Assembly: GCA_964520875.1 (NCBI GenBank)
Contig: CAZFQJ010000069.1
Location: 1 to 8,851, forward strand
Reading direction: 5' to 3'
Length of the DNA stretch: 8,851 nucleotides
Source of the DNA: SIG673 sp964520875
GTDB lineage: Bacteria; Bacillota; Clostridia; Oscillospirales; CAG-272
The notes beneath the pieces are model-generated. The model saw nothing but the letters and a program-made list of their open reading frames with translations. It was not told the origin of the DNA and made no database searches. Below, one piece after another: positions 1-6,632 of the stretch (position 1 is its first letter; the number at the start of each line of letters is the position of its first letter). The translations under genes were made by a program, and so were the position numbers.

Positions 1-1
1 T

Positions 2-310
2 ATCTATACTGACGTTTGGGTCTCCATGGGAGAGCCTGCCGAGGTATGGGCGGAGCGTATAAGAGATCTTTCTCCTTATCAGGTCAATTCCGCGCTCATG
101 AAAAAGGCAAGCGAAGGAGCGGTGTTCATGCATTGCCTTCCCGCGTTCCACGATATTAAGACGACGGTAGGCGCGGAGATATGTAAAAAATTCGGCATAA
201 CCGAAATGGAGGTAACGGACGAGGTGTTCGAAAGCCCCGCGTCTATCGTTTTCGACGAAGCCGAGAACCGTATGCATACGATAAAAGCCGTGATCGCGGC
301 AACTATATAA
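2..310 (+). CDS. argF: Ornithine carbamoyltransferase, C-terminal part (5' end outside window)
   Basis: This is the last 102 residues of ornithine carbamoyltransferase, the cytoplasmic arginine-biosynthesis enzyme that joins carbamoyl phosphate and ornithine to make citrulline. The reading frame is open from base 2, so the gene starts upstream of the window. It opens with the family's ornithine-binding signature D-V-W-V-S-M-G (codons about 11-31). The H-C-L-P motif, whose cysteine closes over the substrate, lies at about 130-141. The tail follows the family pattern: a V-T-D-E-V-F-E-S segment, then A-E-N-R-M-H-T-I-K-A-V near the C-terminus. These motifs separate it from aspartate carbamoyltransferase. 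A catabolic paralogue (arcB) has the same motifs and cannot be fully excluded, because the rest of the operon is not visible. A hairpin terminator follows 11 bases after the stop, so it is the last gene of its transcript. Confidence 0.95.
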   Translation: MYTDVWVSMGEPAEVWAERIRDLSPYQVNSALMKKASEGAVFMHCLPAFHDIKTTVGAEICKKFGITEMEVTDEVFESPASIVFDEAENRMHTIKAVIAATI

Positions 311-321
311 AACTTGATAAT

Positions 322-356
322 AAAAAACGTCTCTTTTTTGAAAAGAGGCGTTTTTT
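322..356 (+). terminator. Rho-independent terminator after argF
   Basis: A 16-bp stem (322-337 with 341-356, one G-T pair) closes a 3-base loop. The outer part of the stem is A6 on the left and T6 on the right, so the T-run needed for termination is part of the hairpin. The G/C-containing core is CGTCTC paired with GAGGCG. It lies 11 bases after the argF stop and separates argF from the next cluster. The symmetry would let it work in both directions. Confidence 0.9.
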
Positions 357-435
357 GTGTCTTTGGAAGCCCCTTCGGCATATCATGAAAATATAGGAGC
401 GAAATCGTATCTTCATATTTGATCGGAGGGAGCAT

Positions 436-693
436 ATGTCTAAAAATACATTACGGGAACGGATATCGTCGCTTGGCGACGAGGAGATAAGGACCGTTAT
501 ACTTGCGGTCGCGCGTGCGGCGGGGCTTGACGCCCGTAAGAGCGCAGAGCTTGTCTCGGATATACCGAAGTTAAGACGGGTGCTTACGCAAGCAGATGAC
601 GCACAGCTTTCCGCGTTTCTTTCGGCGATAGGCAGACAGAGCGGCGGCAGGACCGACGTTTCTTCACTTCTCGGAAGCATCGGAAAAGAGTAG
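436..693 (+). CDS. Small conserved-looking protein of unknown function, 85 aa
   Basis: I do not recognise a named family. The product is a soluble, mostly helical 85-residue protein with no signal peptide, membrane segment or cysteine. It has a charged N-terminal helix (about 4-14), an alanine-rich middle (about 18-45), a D-I-P-K-L-R-R-V-L stretch (42-50), and a Gly/Ser-rich tail. The start is well set by GGAGGG at 425-430, five bases before the ATG. It is the first gene of a compact cluster: its stop codon overlaps the ribosome binding site of the next gene and the gap is 13 bases. The internal pattern of short leucine-rich helices resembles the next gene, so the two may be related or act together. 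I have an unverified impression that similar small proteins sit in comparable clusters in Clostridia. Confidence 0.8.
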   Translation: MSKNTLRERISSLGDEEIRTVILAVARAAGLDARKSAELVSDIPKLRRVLTQADDAQLSAFLSAIGRQSGGRTDVSSLLGSIGKE

Positions 694-706
694 GAGGGGT
701 GCGGAG

Positions 707-1117
707 ATGAACGGTTCCTCTCTTGATCTCGGTTCGCTTATCTCGGCGCTCGGCGACGATCCGAAAACGCTTTCGGCGATCGCGGGGCTTATGGGATCTC
801 TGAAAAATTCGAAGGATAAAGCGGAAAGACCGCCCGAAAGCGATGATCTTCCCGATATCGATAAGCTTAAAGGGCTTCTCGGAATGCTCTCGCAGGCGAG
901 CGGCAACGGCGCTCCGAAAAGGGACGGAGGTCAGTCGTCGCTCTCCCGGCTTTTCGGAAGTAAAGAGGAGGTACGATGCAGGATAGCGCTTCTGAGCGCT
1001 CTTAAGCCGTATCTGAGCGAGAGCAGATGCGAAAAGCTGGATACGGTCATAAAACTGCTGAAGCTTTCGGAGATCGGCGAGCTTTCTCAGCTTACGGGGC
1101 TTCTTAACAGGCTCTGA
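707..1117 (+). CDS. Conserved hypothetical protein, 136 aa, helical with low-complexity linker
   Basis: The product has three visible parts. An N-terminal helical segment (about 5-35) contains the repeated-looking words D-L-G-S-L-I-S-A-L-G and I-A-G-L-M-G-S-L. A polar, Lys/Pro/Gly-rich linker follows (about 36-84), interrupted by one hydrophobic helix near 52-63. The C-terminal segment (about 90-136), A-L-K-P-Y-L-S-E-S-R-C-E-K-L-D followed by I-K-L-L-K-L, matches a pattern I recall from uncharacterised clostridial proteins; this is memory, not a search result. There is no signal peptide or membrane helix. The start is fixed by AGGAGGGG at 692-699, which overlaps the previous stop codon and sits 7 bases before the ATG. 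The next gene begins 34 bases after the stop. Function unknown; the context suggests the three genes are co-expressed. Confidence 0.8.
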   Translation: MNGSSLDLGSLISALGDDPKTLSAIAGLMGSLKNSKDKAERPPESDDLPDIDKLKGLLGMLSQASGNGAPKRDGGQSSLSRLFGSKEEVRCRIALLSALKPYLSESRCEKLDTVIKLLKLSEIGELSQLTGLLNRL

Positions 1118-1135
1118 TACCCGATCGAAATAACG

Positions 1136-1145
1136 AAAGGGGTGA
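1136..1145 (+). promoter_or_regulatory. Ribosome binding site that points to an ATT start at 1152
   Basis: The sequence AAAGGGGTGA closely matches the anti-Shine-Dalgarno complement AGGAGGTGA. Its last G of the G-run (1142) lies 9 bases before ATT at 1152, normal spacing for a start codon. The nearby ATG at 1145 overlaps the site itself, is in another frame, and leads to only 14 codons, so it is not the gene's start. Confidence 0.6.
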
Positions 1146-1151
1146 TGTATC

Positions 1152-1625
1152 ATTTATACGAGAAATTACAGACAAACGGTCATTGGTAACGTAAGCGGCG
1201 ACGCTCCCTCGGAGGAGCCGAGCAAGCTTAATCCGGAAGACGAAAACGAGACCGAGCTTCCGCCGGGGTACAGCGGAACGGCAATGCTTCGCGAAAGGAC
1301 GCCCGAGCAGTCGGAGACGGAAGCGGAGAAAGCACATGACGTTTTGCCGAGAGAAACGCGCCGAGTCAGAAGATATAAGATAATGCGCGATATTAAGCAT
1401 GCCGAAGACGGTAATGAAAACGACGGGCACTCTCTCGGACCTCAAAACGAGACGCCGTGCGAGTGCCCGGAGGTATGCGAGCCTACGGTGAAGCCTCGGT
1501 TGAGGGAACGCGCGTTTTCGATAGAGGATATGCTTTTGGCGGCGCTCATTACCTTGCTTATAAGCGAGGGCGCGGACGACGTTACCGTTATAATACTCGG
1601 CTTCTTACTTATCTCCGAGCTTTAA
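1152..1625 (+). CDS. Hypothetical protein, 157 aa, apparent ATT start, hydrophobic C-terminus
   Basis: The first in-frame ATG is at 1284, but the same frame is open back to a TGA at 1143. The upstream 44 codons read as convincing protein, starting M(ATT)-Y-T-R-N-Y-R and containing the word L-P-P-G-Y-S-G-T-A-M just before the ATG. A good ribosome binding site stands 9 bases before ATT 1152 and none of quality precedes ATG 1284, so I place the start at ATT. The middle (about 50-115) is acidic and polar with a short C-E-C-P-E-V-C motif. The last 36 residues form a hydrophobic pair of helices broken by S-E-G-A-D-D, which could be a membrane hairpin or a buried assembly segment. This general design (N-terminal tyrosine-rich word, P-P-x-Y-S-G-x-A, polar middle, leucine-rich tail) is one I associate with unassigned clostridial proteins, possibly sporulation-related; that is recollection only. 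Last gene of its cluster; a terminator follows. Confidence 0.7.
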   Translation: MYTRNYRQTVIGNVSGDAPSEEPSKLNPEDENETELPPGYSGTAMLRERTPEQSETEAEKAHDVLPRETRRVRRYKIMRDIKHAEDGNENDGHSLGPQNETPCECPEVCEPTVKPRLRERAFSIEDMLLAALITLLISEGADDVTVIILGFLLISEL

Positions 1626-1663
1626 AAAATTCTCCCCGAATTAACGTTTCGGGGAGAATTTTT
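1625..1663. terminator. Bidirectional terminator between convergent units
   Basis: A perfect 16-bp stem (1625-1640 with 1648-1663) encloses a 7-base loop. The core is TTCTCCCCGAA paired with TTCGGGGAGAA, flanked by A5 on the left and T5 on the right. In either direction it gives a G/C-rich hairpin followed by a T-run, so it can stop the plus-strand cluster ending at 1625 and the minus-strand operon ending at 1679. Confidence 0.93.
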
Positions 1664-1678
1664 CGCTTACTTAATGCC

Positions 1679-2299
1679 TTAAGGATTTTGATTTGCGGCG
1701 GGATTCGGATTTACCGCAGCTTTTAATGCCAGGTAGAAATTAGCTCTCGCCGTTTCGTGATACGGCTCTACGAAAAGCACGCCTACGCCGAGGCAGAGCG
1801 CACCTACGATGTACCAGCCGATAAAGCTTATATCAAGACAGAAGAGCTTCCACTTGTATCCGTCCATCATGCGAATGCTTTCGTCTAAACAGTATTTCCA
1901 TTCCTTATTCGGCTGATCCTGCTGAATGTAGGACGCCATGGAGTAAGAATATGACTTTACTATTCCGGGAACTACGAGAAGGAGTCCCCAAAGGAATGTA
2001 TAAAGAGTGGTTATGAGACCGAGAATTATCGTGTTCGTGATATCCTCCGAAAATCCTTTGAAAAGATCCGCCATGTCTATTTTGTTCTTTCCGCATACGA
2101 TACCCGTCGTTATTCTCGTAAGACCGTATGTCATCGGACCGATGACTATAAGCGTTCCTATTCCGAAGAAGGAGCCGGCAAAGTTGATTATCGCCGAATT
2201 TACGAGGCATACGACCAAGCACATAAGCCATGTGTTGGCGAAAATATTTCCTCCGAGCTGGTTTCTGGCGTTTTGCTTTAAAATACTGTTTTCTACCAT
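1679..2299 (-). CDS. DUF975 family integral membrane protein
   Basis: A 206-residue polytopic membrane protein with the features of the DUF975 family common in Firmicutes. Hydrophobic segments lie at about 23-42, 44-60, 91-113 and 155-176. Family-like words include D-L-F-K-G-F (78-83), the L-L-L-V-V-P-G-I-V-K-S-Y-S-Y-S-M segment (106-121), S-x-x-M-M-D-G-Y-K-W-K-L-F (141-153), and a closing E-P-Y-x-x-T-A-R-A-N-F-Y (178-189). The last residues (N-P-N-P-A-A-N-Q-N-P) form a short Asn/Pro-rich tail. The start is set by GGAGG (2307-2311), 7 bases before the ATG. It follows the second MutS-like gene by 24 bases and is the last gene of the minus-strand operon. The molecular role of DUF975 proteins is not established; location in the cytoplasmic membrane is clear from the sequence. 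Confidence 0.88.
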   Translation of the reverse strand: MVENSILKQNARNQLGGNIFANTWLMCLVVCLVNSAIINFAGSFFGIGTLIVIGPMTYGLTRITTGIVCGKNKIDMADLFKGFSEDITNTIILGLITTLYTFLWGLLLVVPGIVKSYSYSMASYIQQDQPNKEWKYCLDESIRMMDGYKWKLFCLDISFIGWYIVGALCLGVGVLFVEPYHETARANFYLALKAAVNPNPAANQNP

Positions 2300-2323
2300 G
2301 ATAGATCCTCCGTTTATGATGTT

Positions 2324-3805
2324 CTATTTGTTTTTTAATATTTCTTTTTCCGTGAGCCTGAAGCCCTCCGCTCCGAGCAGTCTTACCTCGCCCTTTTTAA
2401 AGAGCTTTGTCATCGCCGTTATGTGCGTTACGAAGATATACGTGACATTTATCCTCGGAAGAACATCGAGGATCGCTTTCATTCCTTCGGCTCCCTCGCG
2501 GTAAGCGGTCGTCTGGAAGCTCTCGTTCAGGAGCACGAGCGAATACGGGGTGAGAGAATCGATGATCTTTGCGATGTCTATGACCTCGCCTTCGAATCGT
2601 CCCGCCGCGTCTCCTATCGTGAAATCCTTTTCGGCTGACGAAAAATGAGTGAATATACCGTTCCTTATGCTTACCGTCATTTCGTCGGCGCATACGAACA
2701 GTCCGTTTTGCGCGAAGAGGACCGCGCACCCCACGGCTCGCAGAAACGACGTTTTTCCGCAGTTGTTGTCGCCCATTGCGAGTATTCCGCGTTTGTCGCA
2801 CAGTATGTCGTTGGTTATTATGTCGTTATGGTCCTTGCCTTCGGACAAAAGGAGCAGATCGTATATACCGTGCGCTTCGAGACACAGGGCTTCCTTTTCC
2901 TTTACCGTCGGGAAAACGTATCTCATTCCGGCTTCCGTCAGCTTCTTTGCTATCTCGCAGGCGACCGTGTAGAAACGAAGCTCCTCGCCTATGCCGTAAA
3001 AGACCGAATATATTCCGCCAGCTATGTCCGAAAACAGAGAGGAAAGCTCGGAGAGCGCCGCGCTTACTGTGTTTATCGCGGTATCGGCGGCGGACGAGCC
3101 TATATTTATCTCCTTGCGTGCGGGCTTTTTCTTGAATATCGAAAGTATCGGCGCTTTTTCCTTTTGAGCGGTGTCGGTCATCTCCGATATTACCGAGCTT
3201 ATGGCGCACATCGATTCACCGAGATCACAATCGACGGTGAAAATGTAGTTATCGGGAGATTCGCTCTTGAACCTTTCGGCGGCTCTCTCCACCTCTTCTA
3301 TGCATTTACTGTCCTTTATCGAGGTGCAGAAGTCCTTCATTTTGAGAAGTCCCTCGGAATTTACCTCAAATTCCGAGAAAGCTTCGCCTATCTCCGAAAA
3401 GCAGGCGATGACGTTACGCGCGAAATGAGCGTTTATATAAAGCTCCTCATAGGTGCAATCGAGCATTCCCGAGTCGCCTACCGGCATGCCGTATCGAAAG
3501 ATCTCCTTCGTCATCTCGTCCGTTTCGGAACGGAGATTGTCGTAGCTCCTGAATATCTGCGTAAGGGTAGAGAGGAGCTTCGGGTATCTTATCAGATCCG
3601 AAAGTATCTCGCTTCTGTAAGAAGCGTCGGACGGCGTTTCGGGAAGCGCGGAGAGTACGGAAAGAAAGTAGTCCGTGCTCCTACGGTCGGAGCATGCGTA
3701 CTCCGCCATTCTGTCTATGTTCAGATCGTATATCGCTTCGGATACCGCCGCGTTTATCGGGCGGGTCATTCCGTCTTTGTATATAAGGCTTATTCTGTCC
3801 TGCAA
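2324..3805 (-). CDS. MutS-family ATPase, second of a tandem pair
   Basis: A 493-residue protein whose C-terminal part (about 295-465) is a MutS-type ATPase domain (MutS domain V). The P-loop is G-D-N-N-C-G-K-T (345-352), divergent from the classical G-P-N-M-G-G-K-S. Walker B is L-V-L-L-N-E-S (423-429), with Asn where MutS normally has Asp. A conserved T-H pair (460-461) follows. The first 290 residues are helical and resemble the MutS core and lever region only loosely; the mismatch-reading N-terminal domain is absent, and total length is little more than half that of MutS. The usual C-terminal segment after the ATPase is missing. It starts at TTG (3805), with AGGAG 10 bases upstream and no closer alternative. 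It shares R-A-V-G-C-A-V after the P-loop and L-L-N-E with the preceding gene, 36 bases away, so the two are probably an ancient duplication forming a heterodimer. A role in mismatch repair is unlikely; the substrate is unknown. Confidence 0.87.
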   Translation of the reverse strand: MQDRISLIYKDGMTRPINAAVSEAIYDLNIDRMAEYACSDRRSTDYFLSVLSALPETPSDASYRSEILSDLIRYPKLLSTLTQIFRSYDNLRSETDEMTKEIFRYGMPVGDSGMLDCTYEELYINAHFARNVIACFSEIGEAFSEFEVNSEGLLKMKDFCTSIKDSKCIEEVERAAERFKSESPDNYIFTVDCDLGESMCAISSVISEMTDTAQKEKAPILSIFKKKPARKEINIGSSAADTAINTVSAALSELSSLFSDIAGGIYSVFYGIGEELRFYTVACEIAKKLTEAGMRYVFPTVKEKEALCLEAHGIYDLLLLSEGKDHNDIITNDILCDKRGILAMGDNNCGKTSFLRAVGCAVLFAQNGLFVCADEMTVSIRNGIFTHFSSAEKDFTIGDAAGRFEGEVIDIAKIIDSLTPYSLVLLNESFQTTAYREGAEGMKAILDVLPRINVTYIFVTHITAMTKLFKKGEVRLLGAEGFRLTEKEILKNK

Positions 3806-3841
3806 TACCTTTTTTCTCCTTTCTGTCTTGCGTTTTGCGCG

Positions 3842-5287
3842 TCAAAGCCCGAATCTGGCTTTGAGAGCCTCGGGCGTAAGACCGTATTTTTCGAGTATGT
3901 CCGCGGCAAATGATCTCGGCGGCAGACGGCGTTTTTCTATCCTGTATGTGCGCTTGTTTCCGTCGTTTGCGTCTATTACAACGCCTAAGAACGGTATCTT
4001 GCTTTTGCCCACCTCGTGCTGATGAGTTATATAGAGTCCGAAATTTCCGCTTCCGTTCAGCTTGTCGGCAAGCTCGGAGGTGTATTCCAGCGCTTTTTCT
4101 TCGCCGGTCGTGGCGTATGTCTCGTTTAAAAGTATCAGCGAATTTCCTTTTTCGCGTTCGAGTATCTTACCGACTCTTGCGATCTCGTCGAAAAATCTTC
4201 CCGAGCCTTCGAAACGCTCGTCTCTCGGAAAATGCGTGAACACCGAATCGAAGATATGACATTCTCCGCCGTCGCATACGACGGGCGCGCCTGCCAAAAA
4301 GAGCACCACCGCGCAACCGACCGCGCGCAGATACGTCGTCTTGCCGCCGCCGTTAGCTCCGGTAAGATAAAAGAACGGGGTGTGTTCGTCGAAATCGACG
4401 TCGTTCGGTACGATATGCTTACATTCCTTTGCCGTAAGCGTAAGATCGTACACGTTTTTTAAAGCTATCTTTTTTTCCTTTGCTATCTTCGGAAATGACA
4501 GAGGTAACCCGTATGAGCGCATTCTTTCGCAGTAATCGAGTATTCCGCAGATGAATTCCAGCTCTTCAATGTATTCAAAGACCTCTCCGCTTATGAGAGC
4601 CCTGTTTTCAAGGTAAAATCCGCATGCCGGCTCAAATACCTCGGGAGATAGCTTTGCAAGCGCGTCGGGTATGCTCGCGCGAAGCTCTATCTCGGTCTCG
4701 GGGTGCGATGAAAGCGGTATTCCGAGCTCGTTAGCGCAGGCGTGCAGTCGTGCGGATATACCGTCGTCGTTCGGAAGCGATACCTTTATGTCGTCGCCCG
4801 TTACCTTAAGCGATACGCGTCTGACGGTCGATAGCATATCGGCTATCTCGCCCGATCTTTTGCATGCCGTAACAAACCGTTCGGAGGATATGACCTTCGA
4901 AAAGGTTTCGGAAAAACGCGCAAACAATCTGCCGTATCTCGGAAGCTCCGCCGATAAACGGCAGAAATTCGAATAATGCCCGAAAAGAGAGGAAAATATG
5001 AATGCCGCCGCCTTTTCGCTTGCCGCTCTGTTGAGCGCGCGATAGAGCGTGTGCGATATCTTTAATTCCTCCAAAACGGCTCCGATCCTTGCCGAAGCTT
5101 CCTTATCGGTAAGCATTGCGCCGAACATCTCGCTCCTCAGAGCTACGGTCTCGGCTTCGGGTCGGCAAAGAAGCATACGGCAGACCTCGGGCGAAAGTAT
5201 CAGATCGAGCTTAAGATCCTCGGTAAGCACGGCGTCCATGCATACGGGCGTTTTTTCTTTTGCGAATATGAGAGGTAGGTAAGTCAT
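3842..5287 (-). CDS. MutS-family ATPase, first of a tandem pair
   Basis: A 481-residue MutS-like protein. The ATPase domain covers about 285-475: P-loop G-A-N-G-G-G-K-T-T (310-318), a signature-like G-S-G-R-F-F-D-E-I (361-369), Walker B S-L-I-L-L-N-E-T (383-390) with Asn at the usual Asp position, and a T-H-Q motif (421-423). Unlike its neighbour it keeps the typical MutS C-terminal segment, with R-T-Y-R-I (446-450) and a closing helix containing A-A-D-I-L-E-K-Y-G-L (461-470). The N-terminal 280 residues are helical and lack the mismatch-recognition domain with its Phe-x-Glu motif. The ATG is preceded by AAAGGGG with only 4 bases of spacing, slightly short. It follows the permease by 31 bases and precedes the second MutS-like gene by 36 bases. 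MutS-family proteins work as dimers with paired ATP sites, so a heterodimer with the next gene product is the natural inference. Not MutS1 or MutS2: no Smr domain and too short. Confidence 0.88.
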   Translation of the reverse strand: MTYLPLIFAKEKTPVCMDAVLTEDLKLDLILSPEVCRMLLCRPEAETVALRSEMFGAMLTDKEASARIGAVLEELKISHTLYRALNRAASEKAAAFIFSSLFGHYSNFCRLSAELPRYGRLFARFSETFSKVISSERFVTACKRSGEIADMLSTVRRVSLKVTGDDIKVSLPNDDGISARLHACANELGIPLSSHPETEIELRASIPDALAKLSPEVFEPACGFYLENRALISGEVFEYIEELEFICGILDYCERMRSYGLPLSFPKIAKEKKIALKNVYDLTLTAKECKHIVPNDVDFDEHTPFFYLTGANGGGKTTYLRAVGCAVVLFLAGAPVVCDGGECHIFDSVFTHFPRDERFEGSGRFFDEIARVGKILEREKGNSLILLNETYATTGEEKALEYTSELADKLNGSGNFGLYITHQHEVGKSKIPFLGVVIDANDGNKRTYRIEKRRLPPRSFAADILEKYGLTPEALKARFGL

Positions 5288-5318
5288 ATATCCCCTTTCG
5301 TTATCTTACGTCGGTATG

Positions 5319-6632
5319 TCAGCGGTTTTTTGCGAGGAAAGAAAACAGGCTCTTTCCCTTGTAGAGCGCGAAGGTCTTGTAGAGCTTTCCGGCCGCCATG
5401 CTTATAAGGAACGCGGCGAGAGCCGTGATAATGAGCGAAACGATCGAACCCCAAAGCGATATATCTCCGAGTATCGCCTTACACGGGACGGTAAGTATCG
5501 CGGTAAACGGTATATAGTCGAGGAACGCGGGCGTGGTCTTTGCGCCCGTGTACATGGGATTGGTAAAAAGCGCGACGCAGAAGCTTACGCAAAGCACGAG
5601 CGTGAAGATCATGTTGTTTGACGAAAGATCCTCCGCTTTTTCCGAGACCGCTCCGCCTACCGCGGCAAGAGAGCAGTAGAGCACGAATCCGACGCACGCG
5701 AAGAGTACGGCGACTATGCATGCGGCGGGGGAGAAAAGCTCCTTCATCTCGCCTATCATGTCGAAAAATTGTATTATTCCCATGTCGGTATCGGGCGAAA
5801 AGCTCTTTACTGTCTGAGTTCCGCATGTAAAGCCGAGTATGAGAGATGCTATCCATATCGAGAACTGTAAAAGCCCCGTGAGCGAGATAGCGAGCATTTT
5901 GCCGAACACCATTTCCGTAGGTCTCACCGAAACGAGGAAGGTGTCCATGAGCTTTGAGCTTTTTTCGACTATCACGCCGGTAGCTACGCCCTGACCGTAG
6001 AAAATGAGCATAAAGTAAAGCACGAATACGTACAAAAGCGGAAGGACCATGGATATTATCTGTCTCGTAAGATCGAGCGAGCTTGCGTCGTTTTCCGTTT
6101 CGGAGCCTTCGGGGGCGACCGCGTCGGTCGGTCTTGCAAGCTCAAGGAGCTGATCGTAGGTAAGTCCGGATTTCAGAAGCAGTATCGTCCTCATGTTCGA
6201 TCTTATGAAGCGCGTGAGCGTATCCGCGTCGTCCGAGGTCAGGACGGAGCCTTCGGGCGTGAGTATCTCGGCAAAATAACCGTTTTCGTCCTTGTTAAGC
6301 AAGAATATCAGAGATTCGGGGGCGTTTTCGGAGAGGGCTTTCGCCTCTTCATAAGTTCCGACATCGGTTACCGAGACGTGCTCAAACGGCGTTCCCGCAA
6401 AGATGAGGGAAAGGTCCGCTTTTTCTCCGTCCGTCGCGTCGCATAAAAACAGGGTCTTTACGTTATAGCTTTCGGTAGGCCCGTCATCGGACGATGTGGC
6501 TTCGACTATCGGAAGTATGACCGCGGGAGCCGCGAAGAGGATCAGCGCGACGATCACCGTCAGCGCGATGAAGCGTTTGCTCTTTGCGTATTGACGAAAG
6601 GTGAAGGCGAAAATGTTTTTGAAATTTTTCAT
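5319..6632 (-). CDS. ABC-2 type (NatB-like) transporter permease
   Basis: A 437-residue permease with the layout of ABC-2/NatB exporters. One N-terminal membrane helix (about 21-43) is followed by a large domain predicted outside the cytoplasm (about 44-190), then a bundle of membrane helices near 193-213, 247-271, 301-327, 342-358, 369-388 and 393-415. The cytoplasmic coupling segment V-E-K-S-S-K-L-M-D-T-F-L-V-S-V-R-P (222-238) is the family hallmark that contacts the ATPase partner. The frame extends 33 codons upstream to 6731, but I chose ATG 6632: AGGAAG lies 8 bases before it, it overlaps the upstream stop as ATGA (translational coupling), and M-K-N-F-K-N-I-F-A-F-T-F-R is a typical permease N-terminus. 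No ABC ATPase gene is adjacent, which is unusual, so the partner must be encoded elsewhere. The substrate cannot be read from sequence. Confidence 0.9.
   Translation of the reverse strand: MKNFKNIFAFTFRQYAKSKRFIALTVIVALILFAAPAVILPIVEATSSDDGPTESYNVKTLFLCDATDGEKADLSLIFAGTPFEHVSVTDVGTYEEAKALSENAPESLIFLLNKDENGYFAEILTPEGSVLTSDDADTLTRFIRSNMRTILLLKSGLTYDQLLELARPTDAVAPEGSETENDASSLDLTRQIISMVLPLLYVFVLYFMLIFYGQGVATGVIVEKSSKLMDTFLVSVRPTEMVFGKMLAISLTGLLQFSIWIASLILGFTCGTQTVKSFSPDTDMGIIQFFDMIGEMKELFSPAACIVAVLFACVGFVLYCSLAAVGGAVSEKAEDLSSNNMIFTLVLCVSFCVALFTNPMYTGAKTTPAFLDYIPFTAILTVPCKAILGDISLWGSIVSLIITALAAFLISMAAGKLYKTFALYKGKSLFSFLAKNR

Noticed and set aside
361..425. Possible sporulation-sigma or vegetative promoter before the 436 gene
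   Set aside because: ATA/CATA-like and TTGGAA-like words exist, but their spacings do not fit sigma-E, sigma-G or sigma-A consensus, so no promoter is called.
79..435. A 118-codon minus-strand frame over argF and its terminator
   Set aside because: It crosses a strong terminator hairpin and is antisense to recognised ornithine carbamoyltransferase sequence.
584..1153. A 189-codon minus-strand open frame
   Set aside because: It lies opposite two well-initiated plus-strand genes and is Arg-rich shadow sequence without a ribosome binding site or motif.
1457..1726. An 89-codon plus-strand frame overlapping the ATT-start gene
   Set aside because: It runs through the bidirectional terminator and into the convergent DUF975 gene; it is an alternate frame of real coding sequence.
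2645..3913. A 422-codon plus-strand open frame opposite the second MutS-like gene
   Set aside because: It is a complete antisense shadow of a clear MutS-family gene, very rich in Tyr, Arg and Val, with no domain pattern and no ribosome binding site.
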